A DNA stretch of 64,000 nucleotides from NCBI GenBank assembly GCA_004794655.1, contig SMMW01000650.1:868001-932000 (forward strand), in the 5' to 3' direction. Each line of letters opens with the position of its first letter. Within the stretch, counting starts at the first letter, position 1. Source of the stretch: Marisa cornuarietis. Lineage: Eukaryota; Mollusca; Gastropoda; Architaenioglossa; Ampullariidae. Shown one piece after another: positions 49,001 to 60,847 of this stretch. The notes below the pieces were generated by a model. The model had not been told where the DNA came from. It did no database searches and worked only from the letters and a program-made list of their open reading frames with translations. Both the position numbers and the translations under genes were made by a program.

Positions 49001-52000
49001 TAATAGTTGAAGATCTGCTCAACTGTGCTTCTGCATGGTCTGAATCCAGTTTGCTCTTCTGTGGTTCTGTATGACCTTTAGCGTGTCTTATGATTTTGTA
49101 GTGGTGGCATTGTTTGCTGTTTCCTTTTGGGAAGGAGGGGGGTTATGATTGGTGAAAATTGGCAGCCACATGGTGTCCATTTTTCGTGTGCTTTGTAACA
49201 TGTTTTGATGGTTGGGTCAGCATTTGTGGTCTCATTCACAAGCTTTCACATTAATATTGATATATATGTATATTGAATTAAATCAGCAAACATACCTATG
49301 TATTTTGTTCATAAAATTTAATAGTTCTAAAGCGCCATAAAGACTATGCAAAATATCTGTCAACTTTGAAGCTACATAGCTCAAACCACATGCAAAATAC
49401 CAGGTAGCTACGCTGGTTGTCATGAAAGTATTTTCTGCTGAATAACATAGTGTATGACTTAGCAGGGTTTGAGTTTAAAATAGCAAAACTTTTGCTGGGT
49501 AAAGAGACTGACCCTTTTTCAGAAAGCTGGTACATGCAGTCGCAATGGCAGCTAACGAGGATGTTAAAGCAAGGAATGATAATGCAGCAGGACATATTGA
49601 CACAAATATACAGAAGTATTTAGGTACATTATCATCTTCTTATATTCTTCTAAATTCTCTTTACCAAAAGCAATAAAAAAGTCATCCTCTGGACGGAAAC
49701 TTTCAGATTCAGAATCGGACAGTTTTGACTAGGTCTCAAACTGAAATCAAAGAGCCACTCAACAACAATGTTTTCAAATAGTGAAAAAGCAAAAGTGAAA
49801 AGATGGGAAACATCTCAACCCTTTGGGCTCTGGGGAATAATACATACACTTAGCCTTCAAAACCTGATAAAGACAAAGTAGAAAATATGTTTGTATTTGC
49901 ATGGGACTTCATTCTCCCTCAAATATCCAAAAACGGTCGAATATGGAGAGTAGCTGAGCAACATGACCTTCACCAAAACTAGTTTTTTATGTCAAGTTAA
50001 TTAACCAATTTATATAGATTAAAAGATACGTTGAATTAGTGTTTCAATTTGAACCTTATCTGTCCAGTAGATTAGAAATTAAAGCTGTTTAAATGTAGTT
50101 ATGCATGAAACTTCTTTTTTTCGCCTGATGATGATTTTGTAATATTTGAAGTTGCATATGTCACAAAAGAGACCTTGCAAGTTTGCAGAAAAAATTATAA
50201 CACTGTATAATGGAAACTTGTAAATAAATATGTTTTAGATATATTTTGTCAATTAGTATTTAAAAAGGAGAACTTGAAATATGGTGTTTTTACGCAAAAT
50301 GACCAAGTGCAAATCTTTTTTTTTTCAAATTTTGATATGTATTTTCCAGCATGTCTTTTTGGAAATTAGTTTTACAGTCACTTGAGTAGAAAGTCAATTT
50401 TGGTAACTCCTCATAGAAAGTACTTGAAGACTTCCAAGAATTCCAGATGCTACATATGAGAGCTTCAATCATGCTCCAAATTAAAGCAGTAAAGTTGTGA
50501 CACAGATCACGAACTTCAAATGACAATATCTCCAAAACTATAGATAGAGACTTGGGGTTTGCTGTGTTTTTCTTATATTTACCTGTACTTTCATGTGAAA
50601 ATAACAAAAATACTAATTTAAAAGAAACTAATTTTGTGTGTGGGTACCTACACTTAACCCTTTGCTGTATGGACAGTAAAATTATGAATCAAATATCTGC
50701 TTTACTTTTTCTTCAAGTTTGAAAAGGATTTTTTTTTTTTGTTATTTCTGATATTAGTTACCTGTCAGTTTAGCATTGTTCAGCAGTTACAAAATAATGT
50801 GAATGACATCTAAAAGTGTAGAACAAAAACTAATAGGCATTTTTTTTAAGTATTCAAACTGTACCTTTTTATGAACGTTTCATTTCAGCGCGATGAAGAA
50901 AGAGAGAAACAGAGACAAAAGGCGAAGAAAGAACGAGAAAAGTTGATGAACAAAAAGAGAAACCTTGAGGAGCTAATGAACGATGCTAATAAGCGGCAGC
51001 AAGAGTTTGAGAAAAAGGTTTAAAATTTCCTATTTGGTCATAGGTTTTGTAAAATCTTCCACAATGTAACTACTGTCTTTATAATAACAGAAGGCCCGAA
51101 CTTGTTTGTACATGCACAAATGCTTGGATGTCTGCTCACGTGCATACCCCAAATGTGCTCACACCTTACATTTCTACATAAGTCATAATCATTTTTGTCT
51201 GTGGAAAAACTTGCCTGGAAAAATGTTGACTAATATTTGTATTTGTTTTCACACTGAGCTATCTAGATGAGAGATTATTATTAATTATTCTCCCAGAAAG
51301 CTGCTCAAGAAGAGAAGATCTCGAGTGAAAAACAAAAGAAGCCACCTGAGAACTCACTGAAAGCTTATTTCAAGGAATTTAGAAAGGTATTTTTAACTTT
51401 TTTAAAATAAAAAACTGAGTTTTTTTCTTCCATGTTTTATTGATGGCTCAGTAGTCAGTTTTTCAGCTCCATAGTAAAATCTAAGGCAGCAATTAACATA
51501 TTCTTTTAGGTAGAAAGGTCTGCGCAGGTACTGGAAGGCAGAAAAGGATCTTGTAAAATACTGGTTCATATGACTTTTGTTTGTTTCTTTCTTATATGCA
51601 GACACATAATTGGATGTTTTACTGTACATGCAAACTAATGACATTTTATTTGGCAACTGGAGGTGGTTGATGCAGCAGATGTTGTCCTGGAAATTCTGGA
51701 TGCAAGAGATCCATTGGGCAGCCGCTGTCAGGCTTTGGAAGCTGAAGTTCTTTCTTCTGGCTCCACCAAAAAGTTGGTGCTGGTTCTGAACAAGATAGGT
51801 ATACACAGACTTTTACTGGTCAGAGATTGTTGCTTATTTAATAATAATAATAGTGAATATTTTTATAGCGCATATTCACACTCGTAGAGAGCATGCTCTT
51901 AGCGCTTAAAACGGGGAAGAGACGTGGACAAATAGCTTTTCTATTCTTTGTATTCAATAAAGAATAGAAGCGAAAAGAAAAGGCAGCTCATTAGCCTACT

Positions 52001-55000
52001 GTTTCTATTCATCAAGGCAACAGTCGCATGTTTCAATAGTTAAATTGTGGTTCTTTCTTTAAAGGGCAATGGTATACTTATTTCTGTGGAAAGTTTGCAT
52101 GCACAGAATATCCACAGTTGGGTGGGCTCATATAACAGTTGTAACTTGGAGGTGTGTGTGTATACAGTTTTATCATTGGCACATTATCTACATTTTATAT
52201 GCCTTCCAAAATCTGCTAAATGTGCATTGACACTTGTGCAACAGATTTAGGAACCTAATTTTGCTTAGGCTAATTGATTCCTTCTCTTGCTGCTTTAGGA
52301 TGTAACCGCTTATCTACTCTTGATACTAATTATATTTTTGTCATTTTTCAATCTTTAGTTGTTTTCAGTTTAGTTGCTTTGTTCAAATGTTAATGTGCTT
52401 TTGGTGAAATTTGTGCAGATCTTGTTCCAAAGGAGAATGTAGAAGCATGGTTGACGTACCTGCGCAATGAATTTCCAACCGTAGCATTCAAGGCCTCAAC
52501 ACAAATGCAAAATGACCACCTGGTAAAATTTCTTTTTGGTAGTAGCAGTGTTGTTGATTTCCGTACATGTCAAAATTTGATGATCAGGCTAGTTTTGTAG
52601 AAAAGGATAAAACAGTTAAACTGATTTAAAAGTCGCGTCTATGATGCTGATGCTACCTTATTGATCAAATTACAGGTTTGAAAGTAAACGACTATACAGT
52701 TGTAGTGGATTCTCATTTCAGTCACAAAGGAAAGCATCACTTGCTTCAGCAAGTGCTGACTTAATAAAGTCCAGCCATTGTCTGGGTGCTGATGTTCTCA
52801 TGAAACTGCTAGGCAACTACTGCCGAAATCAAAATGTCCGGACATCAATAAGAGTGGGTGTAGTTGGTAAGTAATAGGTTTTTAATGCAGGGAAAATATA
52901 GATGACTTTACCTTCATCTTGGTTTACAGCAAGTGTTTAAAGGCCAACCTGAATGGTTTGTATTTCTTCTTCGTACTGTACCAGATGACATAACTATATG
53001 GAGACCACCATCTAGCTACCTCAAAAATGCTGTCCAAGCCCATGCAACACGGTAGGACCTAAATTCAGCTCAGCCACCTCCCATCCCACCTGTCACGCCT
53101 TGACGTAGTTCAGACGTGTGTCAGCTACCTCGTTTCTTTTGGATATGCCGTGTGAGGCCTGTGAAGTACGGCAATGTTTTCTGCTGTCCTTCATGTTCGC
53201 AATACCGACAGGCTGGTTTCCTCTTTTTTCCTGTGAAGTTTGCCGCTCCTTTTACTGAAAGGGACAAAGTTGTGAATGCAGGTGGTCAGAGATGAACCAC
53301 GGTAGGAAGGTTTTTGCTTCAGCTTGTTAAATACTCTTATCTTAGAGTGATGTAAGGTAAAGCCGCGTGTATGGTTCATACGCTAAAATTGGAATGATAC
53401 AGAGAAGATTATCATGGCCCCTGACACAAGGATGACACTCGTGAAGTGTTCCAAATTTATTTTTTTTTAAAGCAGTGTGCTTCGCGGGGCCTTCGTAACG
53501 AAGTATGCGATTTGCAGCTGCAATCAACAAGTGCCGCTAACAGTGTACTACGTCACGCTAGTGCACCATTCACCATGTTGGCAGCCATCAACACCAACTA
53601 GAGAGAGAATGAGCGACAGTTGGGATTATTCGAACGTTAAAGTCTGTATTTCTCGTGCTAAAGTAGCAGTTTTCCAGAACCATGAGAAATGCCAACTTTC
53701 AGCATCAGAATTTCCCAAAATGTCACTCATTTTCTCTCTCTCTCTGTTTGGTGTTGACAGCTGGCAATGTTGTGAATGGTGCACTAGCATGATGTAGTAC
53801 ACTGTTAGCGGCGCTTGTTGATTGCAGGTGCGAATTGTAGTGGATAATTAATTAACAGATGGGTTTTGGAGGCTAAAATTTAATGGTTAGTTTTATATCG
53901 CCTATATCTACCGATATCTGGAAAAAACGCAAACCATTCAGGTTTGTCTTTAAAATCAACTAAGAGAAAAACTAAAACTGGTGGATGAAAAGGTTTAAAG
54001 ATGGAAGTTTTACATGTCAGATCAAAAATGCTTTTTGTGAATTAAGTGGTACTGTTGTTACTTGTTAAGATTTTCAATCCTTCCTTTTGAGAAATATTTG
54101 CATTAAAATGCATAGTGTCTTGCAGGATTTCCAAACACAGGCAAAAGTAGTATTATTAACAGCCTGAAGAGAACCAAAACCTGCAGTGTTGGAGCAACTC
54201 CTGGTGTTACAAAGTAAGGCAATGACTTGTAAGCAACTGGAAGTAGTTTTCCAGAATTTATTTAAGGACATTTCACAGTCTTTAAGTTGAAGTAGTTGTG
54301 CCATTTATGCTAAGCTTTTAATGAGTCTACTGATTATATTTTTATCTGTACTCCATTATTTACAAGTATCTATCACATTGTTGAACCTGTGTCTTTCTCT
54401 CCGCCTTTCCTGCCTCCACTCCAGAACTATGCAGGAAGTAATTCTTGACAAGCACATCAGGCTTCTGGATAGCCCAGGTGTTGTAATGGCAACTCAGCAG
54501 TCAGAAACAGCTGCAGTACTGAGGAATGTTATTCGGGTAAGGTGAAGTTTTCGCAGCATGATTAATTTTCAGTTTTGTAAACCTTTATTTTTCTTGCTTG
54601 TTAAAAAAAAATTTTTTTTTAAGTCCATAGAAAGTTTCTGGTTTGTAAATTAGTAGGTTTCAACAATTCTTATGCATGAATACGGTATAGCTAAATATAG
54701 TATTATTGTAATGTAATACAGGGGTGCCCATCCTACGGCCCGCGGACCACATCCGGCCCGCGAAGGTGCCTCATGCGGGCCGCGGAACTTATTGTGGTCA
54801 GATTTTAAAATGGTTCGCCTGGGCTAGGGAAAGTAGATGCAGACTTTTACATGTGGTCAGTCTTTCCTAATTGCCTACCGACAGTAGGCGGGGTGGAAAT
54901 TACATGCAGTGCCGACTACCTAACCGATAGTTGTTAGCACTGCTTGTAGTCCTACTGTCCCTCGAACGGGCAGAAGTATTTTTCCGGCGCCTTTAACCAG

Positions 55001-58000
55001 ACACAGGATGACATCAGCCTGATGCCGCCACAGGGTCGCCATTAGTGTCTCAAGAAACAGTGACAAGGGTGGTGTACTGGTCATCGTAAGTACGCCTTTG
55101 TTGTCAGTGAATTTTTCGTCTGCACTCGGTCCGAGAGGTCATGTGATGACTATAGCTGTGAAAAATGCCTGCAGGAGCTAAGAAACGTAAGGTTGACTCT
55201 GTACCGCAATTTTCAGGAGAAGTGGGCGTTTGTACTTTTGTGTGCAACAAGAGGAGAAATCCGTGTGCCTTATTTGTGAGGAGACTGTTGCTGTGTTGAA
55301 GGAGCACAATGTTAAGCGACATTGCGAACCCAAACACAAGTTTACGTATGATCAATATGTTGGTTTGTGCCGCGAACAGAAAATTACCAGAAGAAATTGG
55401 TGGTTTAACAAAACTGTTCAATAAAAGAAGAAATGACAACTAAGCGGCTGTTCGAGCAAGTTTCCAGGTGGCTCATATATTGTGTAAGGAAGCCAAATCA
55501 TTTTCTGAAGGTGATATGTGAAAAAGTGCATTCTGCCTGTAGTGGAAGAATTATGGCTGGAACAAAGAGTGAATTGAAGCTGTAAGCTAGTCACAAATGA
55601 CAATTAGAAGACGTGTGGAAGATTTGGGATGTTATGTTGCAACTGAAGTCAAAAGCAGGTCAGTTTGAAATCTTTTCGATTGCTGCAGATGAGTTTACGG
55701 ACGTAAGTGACTCTGTGCAATTATTAGTGGTCATTCGGAATAGAAACACTATATTTGAAAGTACTGAAGAACTGGCGGCGATGAAAAGCACGAATGAAAC
55801 AACCACTGGCGAACACTTGCTCAGAGATGTGTCAGAAGTTATTGATGAGCTTGGTCTGGACTGGAGTCAATTGACGGGAGAGATGGTTCTCCATCGCTGG
55901 ATCTCTACTGCATAATTCACCAGCAGAATCTCTGTGGGAAGCAGTCGAATTTGGAACATGTTATGAAGGTTGTTGTTAAATCCACAAACTTCATAAGATC
56001 GCATGCACTGAATCACAGGACTTTCAAAGAATTCCTTAGTGAAATTGAATCTGAATATAGTGATGATGTTTATCACAGTGATGTCCGCTGGCTGAGTCGA
56101 GACAAAGTGTTGAAACACTTTTGACTTGAGGCACGAGATTAATATCTTCATGAACAATGTTCCCGAGCTTAGTGACCCCTCATGGTTGTAGAACTTAGCA
56201 ATCTTGTGCGATTTGACGGCGTATTTATCAATCTCAAGCTGCGATACAAAAACAAGCTTGTTTGTCATGAGTATGCTGACATAAGTGCATTTGAAGCTAA
56301 ACTGAAACTGTTCATACAACAAACTGAAAGAACAGCTGGTGCACTGTCCAACATGCGCTGCACTACGCCAGGAACAGATTAGTGTTCGTTTCCCGAGAAG
56401 AAAAATGGTTCAACTTCTCAAGCTGCTGAGGGAAAATTTTGAAGAATGGTTTGCAGATTTCCACCAAATAAAAGATGACATTCATTTGTTTGAAAATCCC
56501 TTTTCAGTTGACGTTTCCACAGCCCCAAGTGATTTACAGCTGGAACTGATTGAGTTACAATGCCAGACATCGCTAAAGGATCTCTTTCAAGAAAAAGCGC
56601 TACCAGACTTTACGCGAAACTATCACCAGAAACATTTCCAACTTTGCAAAAACAAGGACAAAGAATGATGTGTGTGAACAAACATTTTCAGTGTTAGAGA
56701 AAAACCTGGATCTCGCTCTCGACTTACAGACGATCACCTGCATTGTGTACTGAGGATCAACGAGACGAAACGTGATCCCAACATTCCCAAAATGGTTTCT
56801 GAAAAACAGTTGCAGACATCACATTAATAAAATGGCATCAAATGGTGATTGCAGAAATTACTTTTGGCTTATGATTTCTTTCTTTCTAGCAGAATCTTAC
56901 GCTTTGGTATATCGCTGCATAATTTCATTTTTTGACGTTGGCATGATTCTGGCAAAACCGCCATGGTGTGGCTCGCGAGATTTTATATCATGCCGAGTAT
57001 GGCCCTTGGGCAAGAAAAGGTTGTGCACCACTGATGTAATATATATATATAGACACATAAAGGCATCATCTGTCTGACCCCTCATTTCGTTGTATTTCTT
57101 TTGGATGTCTTCCTCAGCTGGAAGAGCTGGATGACCCAGTGCCAGCTGTGAATGCAATTTTGAAGCGTTGCAGTAAGGCACAAGTAAGTGATTTTATAAG
57201 AGATTCTTTCATTTTTCAAGCAAACAGTGCACACAAATTTAGTAACATATCCTGTTGGGAAAGAAAATTCCTTTAGTGCGGTGGGCCTGTTTAGTAGACG
57301 GGAGATTAAAAAAAAGTGAAAAAAGCACAGTATCCATCCTTAACATTCTGTTGTTTGCCATTTAAGAAAAAGGTCTGCCTGTCTTTGTCCACCTTTCAGA
57401 ACTTGTCTTATGTCTGGTTCACTGCTTTTTTTTTATCTTAATGTTCTACGAAATAAAATTTAAAAAAATACAGTTTGAAAAGAAAACTTAAATATATTAC
57501 ACAGGGCTTGCAGGTGTATGAAGTTCGTTGATTTGTTTGTCCATCTATGTTTTTTTCCCTGCAGATGATGCTACACTATAACCTCACGGACTTTAAGGAT
57601 GTTGATGAGTTTCTAGCGTTGTTAGCCACACGGAGAGGACAGCTTCGTAAAGGAGGGGTTCCTGACACCAAAAAAGCAGGCCGAGCAGTGCTAAAAGACT
57701 GGACAAGGTCTGTTTTTGAAGGATATTTCTTCTCACTCTTATACCTTTTTCCCTTTTTCTGATGTTGAGACAAAGGAAGATACAATTAATTTATACATAA
57801 TCTGGGAACAATCTCTTAAAAGAAAAATGTTGTCCTATCTTATTTGTCATGGCAGTGGGAGAATTACATACTATACCCACCCACCAGAACAGCATCAGCT
57901 ACCAACCCATATCAGTGCTAGCATTGTGTCAGAGATGAGCAAAGCATTTGATATAGAAAGCCTTTTAACCGATGAATCAAACATTCTAAAAGGTAAGTGC

Positions 58001-59438
58001 TGTTGCGGAACAAAGTTTTTTGCATAACCAGTAGAAATGTCACAAATACACTAGTATTGAAGATGCTGTTACATAGAACTAATAGTAAATATAGATCTTT
58101 GTGAAGGTAGAAATTTCACAACTGCATTAATATTAAAGATTCATTTACATAGAACTGCTAATAAATTTAGATCTTGGTGTGAAAGGTGTTTGTAGCAATA
58201 ATAGTTCTACTACACTTTTTCTTTTGCATAAGCCAGTATTTCGATGCATTAACATGGAAGCACTATGAGTGTAAGATCTTAACAAAATTTTTAAAAATAA
58301 ACACTGTCTTTACTCCTCACATTACAACACTTCATCTGTCACCAGGTCTCATCTCAACAAAGAGCAGTCACATGCTGGTGGACTCTGTGGGGCCACTCCC
58401 TGTTATAGTTGAGGAGTCTGATTTGCCAGAGGATGGATTTAGTGAAACTAAGGAGAAGGAAAGTGATCCAGAAGAGGAAGAGAGTGGTGAAAAAATGGTT
58501 GATGAGGATGAAGATGGAAAAGATGACCTTGAGGAGGTATGAGCCTGGTGACAGCTTGGCATGGATGCTTGTTGCATTTTGCATTGGTCTTTTCTTTCTT
58601 TAAATTATTCAGTCTCAGAATTTCAGTAGTAAGAATTTCCTTTGATATCTGTGAAAGACAACATAAAAAAGAGAGAGATGGTTATAAAATTGATGAATTG
58701 TTCTTGTCTTCTTCCAGATGGGCAAAGTGACTGTATCCTTACCCAGTTCTAGAACTGAAAAAGCCAGCAAAGTGGAGTCGACTTTAGGAGTAAAGCGAAA
58801 AAGAGCTGACACCAGCCAGCCCAGTGGCTCAGGCTTAAACTCTGATAATACTCAGTCAAACAAAGCACGAAAGAAGGCATTCAAGAAGATGAAGAAAGAC
58901 AGGAAAAGAGCTGGTATGAAATTTGTTTGGTTCACATATTGCTTCAAAAAACTTTCAAGTAATTGGCCATTAATTTTGAACAGTTGTGAATAGTATTAAT
59001 TTGATTGTTTTACCAACTTGATTTTAAAAGAAATTGAATAGCAGTTAGATTTGTTTTTAAATTGTGTAGATTTTCTTCACATACAGACTTGATGTCTCCT
59101 TATCTGTTATGTGAAAACAGTTCTTGCATGTGAATTCTCCCTGCATTTTCTATTGTCCTATAGCCCTTACTGTACTCACTGCAACATTAGCAATATTTTC
59201 TTGAATCAGGCCTATTGCTGCTCTATCAATGTGAAGAACTTCTATACTGGCAAACAGTTTCATTTTGATATGGCCATATTTGTAAATATGCAAAATTCCA
59301 ACATAATAAAAAATAGTTTCCTTTTCTTGTGCAGATGTTGTGTCCGATAAGCTGTCAAGTGCACTAGATTCTGCATTTGGTGTTGGCCTTGGAGATGACA
59401 GTGGCGATGATTATGACTTTTCAACAGACTTCACGTGA
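46042..59438 (+). CDS. GNL3: Nucleostemin-type nucleolar GTPase (GNL3/GNL3L), complete coding region
   Basis: Coding exons: 46042-46057, 46755-46807, 47297-47351, 47858-47940, 50889-51017, 51297-51386, 51663-51798, 52419-52522, 52722-52866, 54126-54213, 54425-54536, 57118-57183, 57565-57707, 57856-57992, 58346-58536, 58718-58913, 59335-59438. The sum is 1848 nt (615 residues), all phases agree. A basic nucleolar-targeting N-terminus ([20 protein letters not shown]) is followed by a charged coiled-coil region (exons 50889-51386), then the GTPase motifs in circularly permuted order: DARDPLG (about residue 155), NKID (185), GFPNTGKSS (271), GATPGVT (293), DSPG (315). The tail is acidic then basic, ending DDYDFSTDF as in vertebrate GNL3. 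The family acts in 60S ribosome assembly and cell proliferation. Invertebrates have one gene where vertebrates have GNL3 and GNL3L. The 16-nt first exon is the least certain part; the exon 51663 acceptor is an unusual GAG. Confidence 0.94.
46058..46754 (+). other. GNL3 intron 1
   Basis: Bounded by AAGAAGC|GTGATG and TTGAACAG. Contains the E-box at 46088-46093. No exon or RNA gene recognised. Confidence 0.5.
47941..50888 (+). other. GNL3 intron 4 with LINE fragment
   Basis: Holds the degenerate LINE at 48256-49085 and otherwise AT-rich sequence. A TGATGATG word near 50127 resembles a snoRNA C box but no partner D box or terminal stem was found. Confidence 0.5.
48256..49085 (-). mobile_element. 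Degenerate LINE RT/C-terminal fragment
   Basis: On the minus strand the region has remnants of RT palm sequence ([16 protein letters not shown], in broken frames) and the carboxyl segment homologous to 62672-63191. Both end at the same 3' terminus (GGGACGACTGACT). It carries many stops and frameshifts, so it is older than the right-end copy. Located in GNL3 intron 4, opposite to the gene. Confidence 0.75.
51838..51990 (-). repeat. L2-like LINE 3' tail fragment
   Basis: AATAATAATAATAGTGAATA, ATAGCGCATATTCACACTCG and GAGCATGCTCTTAGCGCTTA closely parallel the 60848-60930 3' terminus of the L2-like LINE at the right end. It is a 5'-truncated insertion with an (ATT)n-type tail in the intron following exon 51663-51798. 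Confidence 0.6.
53361..53468 (+). pseudogene. U6 snRNA pseudogene
   Basis: CTAAAATTGGAATGATACAG, then AGAAGATTATCATGGCCCCT, AAGGATGACAC and CGTGAAG-TGTTCCAAATTTA followed by T8 align with the U6 central region. The 5' stem-loop (GTGCTCGCTTCGGCAGCAC) is not recognisable. Several substitutions lie in invariant parts (AACGATACAG reads AATGATACAG; ATTAGCATGG reads ATTATCATGG), and about seven bases before TTCGTGAAG are missing. This is a U6-derived retrosequence inside a GNL3 intron, unlikely to be functional. Confidence 0.85.
53508..53837. repeat. 330-bp foldback (palindromic MITE-like) element
   Basis: Left arm GCAATCAACAAGTGCCGCTA, ACAGTGTACTACGTCACGC, TAGTGCACCATTCAC and so on; the reverse complement of the right arm reads GCAATCAACAAGCGCCGCTA, ACAGTGTACTACATCATGC, TAGTGCACCATTCAC. 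Pairing continues for about 120 bp per arm, including a GA-rich inner segment, leaving a loop of about 85 bp. No coding potential. It lies about 40 bp from the U6 pseudogene. Confidence 0.85.
54719..57033 (+). mobile_element. hAT transposon with degenerate GTF2IRD2-like transposase
   Basis: The ends CAGGGGTGCCCATCC and, in reverse complement, CAGTGGTGCACAACC are imperfect 15-bp inverted repeats. They are flanked by a perfect 8-bp duplication ATGTAATA (54711-54718 and 57034-57041). On the plus strand broken frames encode a BED-like zinc finger region ([20 protein letters not shown], near 55260), the first catalytic segment ([19 protein letters not shown]), a [14 protein letters not shown] segment near 56080, and a carboxyl segment [19 protein letters not shown]. 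This resembles the domesticated transposase in GTF2IRD2. Several stops and frameshifts make it inactive. It sits in the GNL3 intron between exons 54425-54536 and 57118-57183, in the same orientation as the gene. Confidence 0.92.
58031..58184. repeat. Diverged tandem duplication, about 76 bp
   Basis: GTAGAAATGTCACAA through TAGATCTTTGTGAAG is repeated as GTAGAAATTTCACAA through TAGATCTTGGTGTGAA, in the GNL3 intron before exon 58346-58536. Confidence 0.8.
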
Positions 59439-59470
59439 TGTTTACTGGGTGTTTAAAAGACTTTTTGTAC

Positions 59471-59476
59471 AATAAA
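59471..59476 (+). terminator. GNL3: GNL3 polyadenylation signal
   Basis: AATAAA lies 33 nt after the stop codon (TGA at 59436-59438), giving a very short 3' UTR of roughly 50-60 nt if used. Confidence 0.7.
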
Positions 59477-59499
59477 TAGAAGTCTTTCATTATTAATAC

Positions 59500-60847
59500 T
59501 TTGTTTGGAACTTTATGAACATGTGTAAATTGGCTTCCAAAATACTGCCCCAACTGTGTTTCACTAAAACATTACTTAAAGCTGGATGTTCTTTGACAAA
59601 GAAACTTGCATATTCTTTGATTCTACTCTCATCAGAATGCAAAAATAATAACAATGATAATTAAATTTGTAAAGCACATTTCCGCCTGTAGAGCTCGGTG
59701 CACTACACACAAAAGACTCACTTCAAATGAACAGTCAACCTCGCAGGAAACATGTCAGCAAACAGATGGACACCATGAAAACAAGTGTATGGATGAAGAA
59801 CTGATGGAAAATGTTAAAAAAGACTAGAAATTTGAGAGCAGTGGGAACTGGAAAATAGAATCAATAACCAGATATTGTATAATGTGCTGGGCAGTTCTGC
59901 ACCTGGTGGTTTTTGCAAGAAGAGCAAAGTGTGCTAGCTTGAATGGACAAAGGAAGCAACATATTCTGTATCCCATCCAAGGCCCAACCTAGATCATGCT
60001 GTAGCGGGTGTAAAACATCTTGCATTTTACATAGTTATCTGAACTTATGACATATCCTTCCATTTGAAAATTTGCCCTCCCCCCCCCCTTTTCTTTTAAA
60101 GGCATTTATGTGTGGGTGTAAGGTCCTGCTGATAAAGATATAAAAATATTACTTTTTTTATGCACGCTAAAAAAATGAATACTGCAACATTATTTTTAAT
60201 TTTGTAGTAAGTGAAAGTAATAGTTATTGTTTGAAGCCATGTTAAAAGATGTTTTATCATAATAAATAAAGCTTGCCAAAATAAGGGTTAGGGAAAAAGA
60301 ATGCTGTCATACTTCTTCTGGGTTATGGTTATTGACTTGCTGTCCTGGATTCAGATCTCGCCTCGGGTACACTGTTCTTTCTTTGTTTGTGGTATGTTTA
60401 CAGGGCTGGCTGCTTTGCCATGATAAGAGCCTTGGTTGATGGCTTGATGTAAAATTCCTCTTCCTCCTCATGGTTATCAGCCATAAATTTTGTCTTTCAG
60501 TTAACTGCACTAAATACATCTTTGAATAATGTAGGCTGTGACTGGTCATATGGTATGTAAAAGGCACTTCAAATGGTTGGAATCACCATTGTCCTCTTCA
60601 AATTCATTTCAATATCAAGTTTTCACCCACTGAATTAACATTATTGCTTCTAATTTTGCCATGTTTTCCCTAACAGGAATTAGATATCAGGTTAAGAAAC
60701 TCCAGAAAATTGATCCCAATTTTGAGTACAGCTACTTGAATGACAGATTTTATTAAGTAAAACAAAATTGTAAATTCCTGTAAACACAACCACAGGAAGC
60801 CAGAAATTGTTAGCCGGTCTGTAAGTGGGATTTTTAGATTTCTTGAT
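59500..60847. other. Intergenic region downstream of GNL3
   Basis: Contains a short L2-tail-like fragment near 59643-59790 (AATTTGTAAAGCACATTTCC, GAGCTCGGTGCACTACAC), a C-run near 60078, and the SINE-like repeat at 60300-60470. No gene was recognised. Confidence 0.5.
60300..60470 (+). repeat. SINE-like repeat, copy 2
   Basis: CTGGATTCAGATCTCGCC resembles a pol III B box region. It is followed by GTTTACAGGGCTGGCTGCTT, GATAAGAGCCTTGGTTGATG and TGTAAAATTC, shared with 41265-41345 in opposite orientation. No A box was clearly found, so the copy may be 5' truncated. Confidence 0.5.

Noticed and set aside
50120..50180. Possible intronic C/D snoRNA in GNL3 (TGATGATG)
   Set aside because: Vertebrate GNL3 introns host snoRNAs, but here no D box at suitable distance and no terminal stem could be found.
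51402..51806. 134-residue minus-strand open frame
   Set aside because: It lies antisense to a well-supported GNL3 exon and intron and has no recognisable domain.
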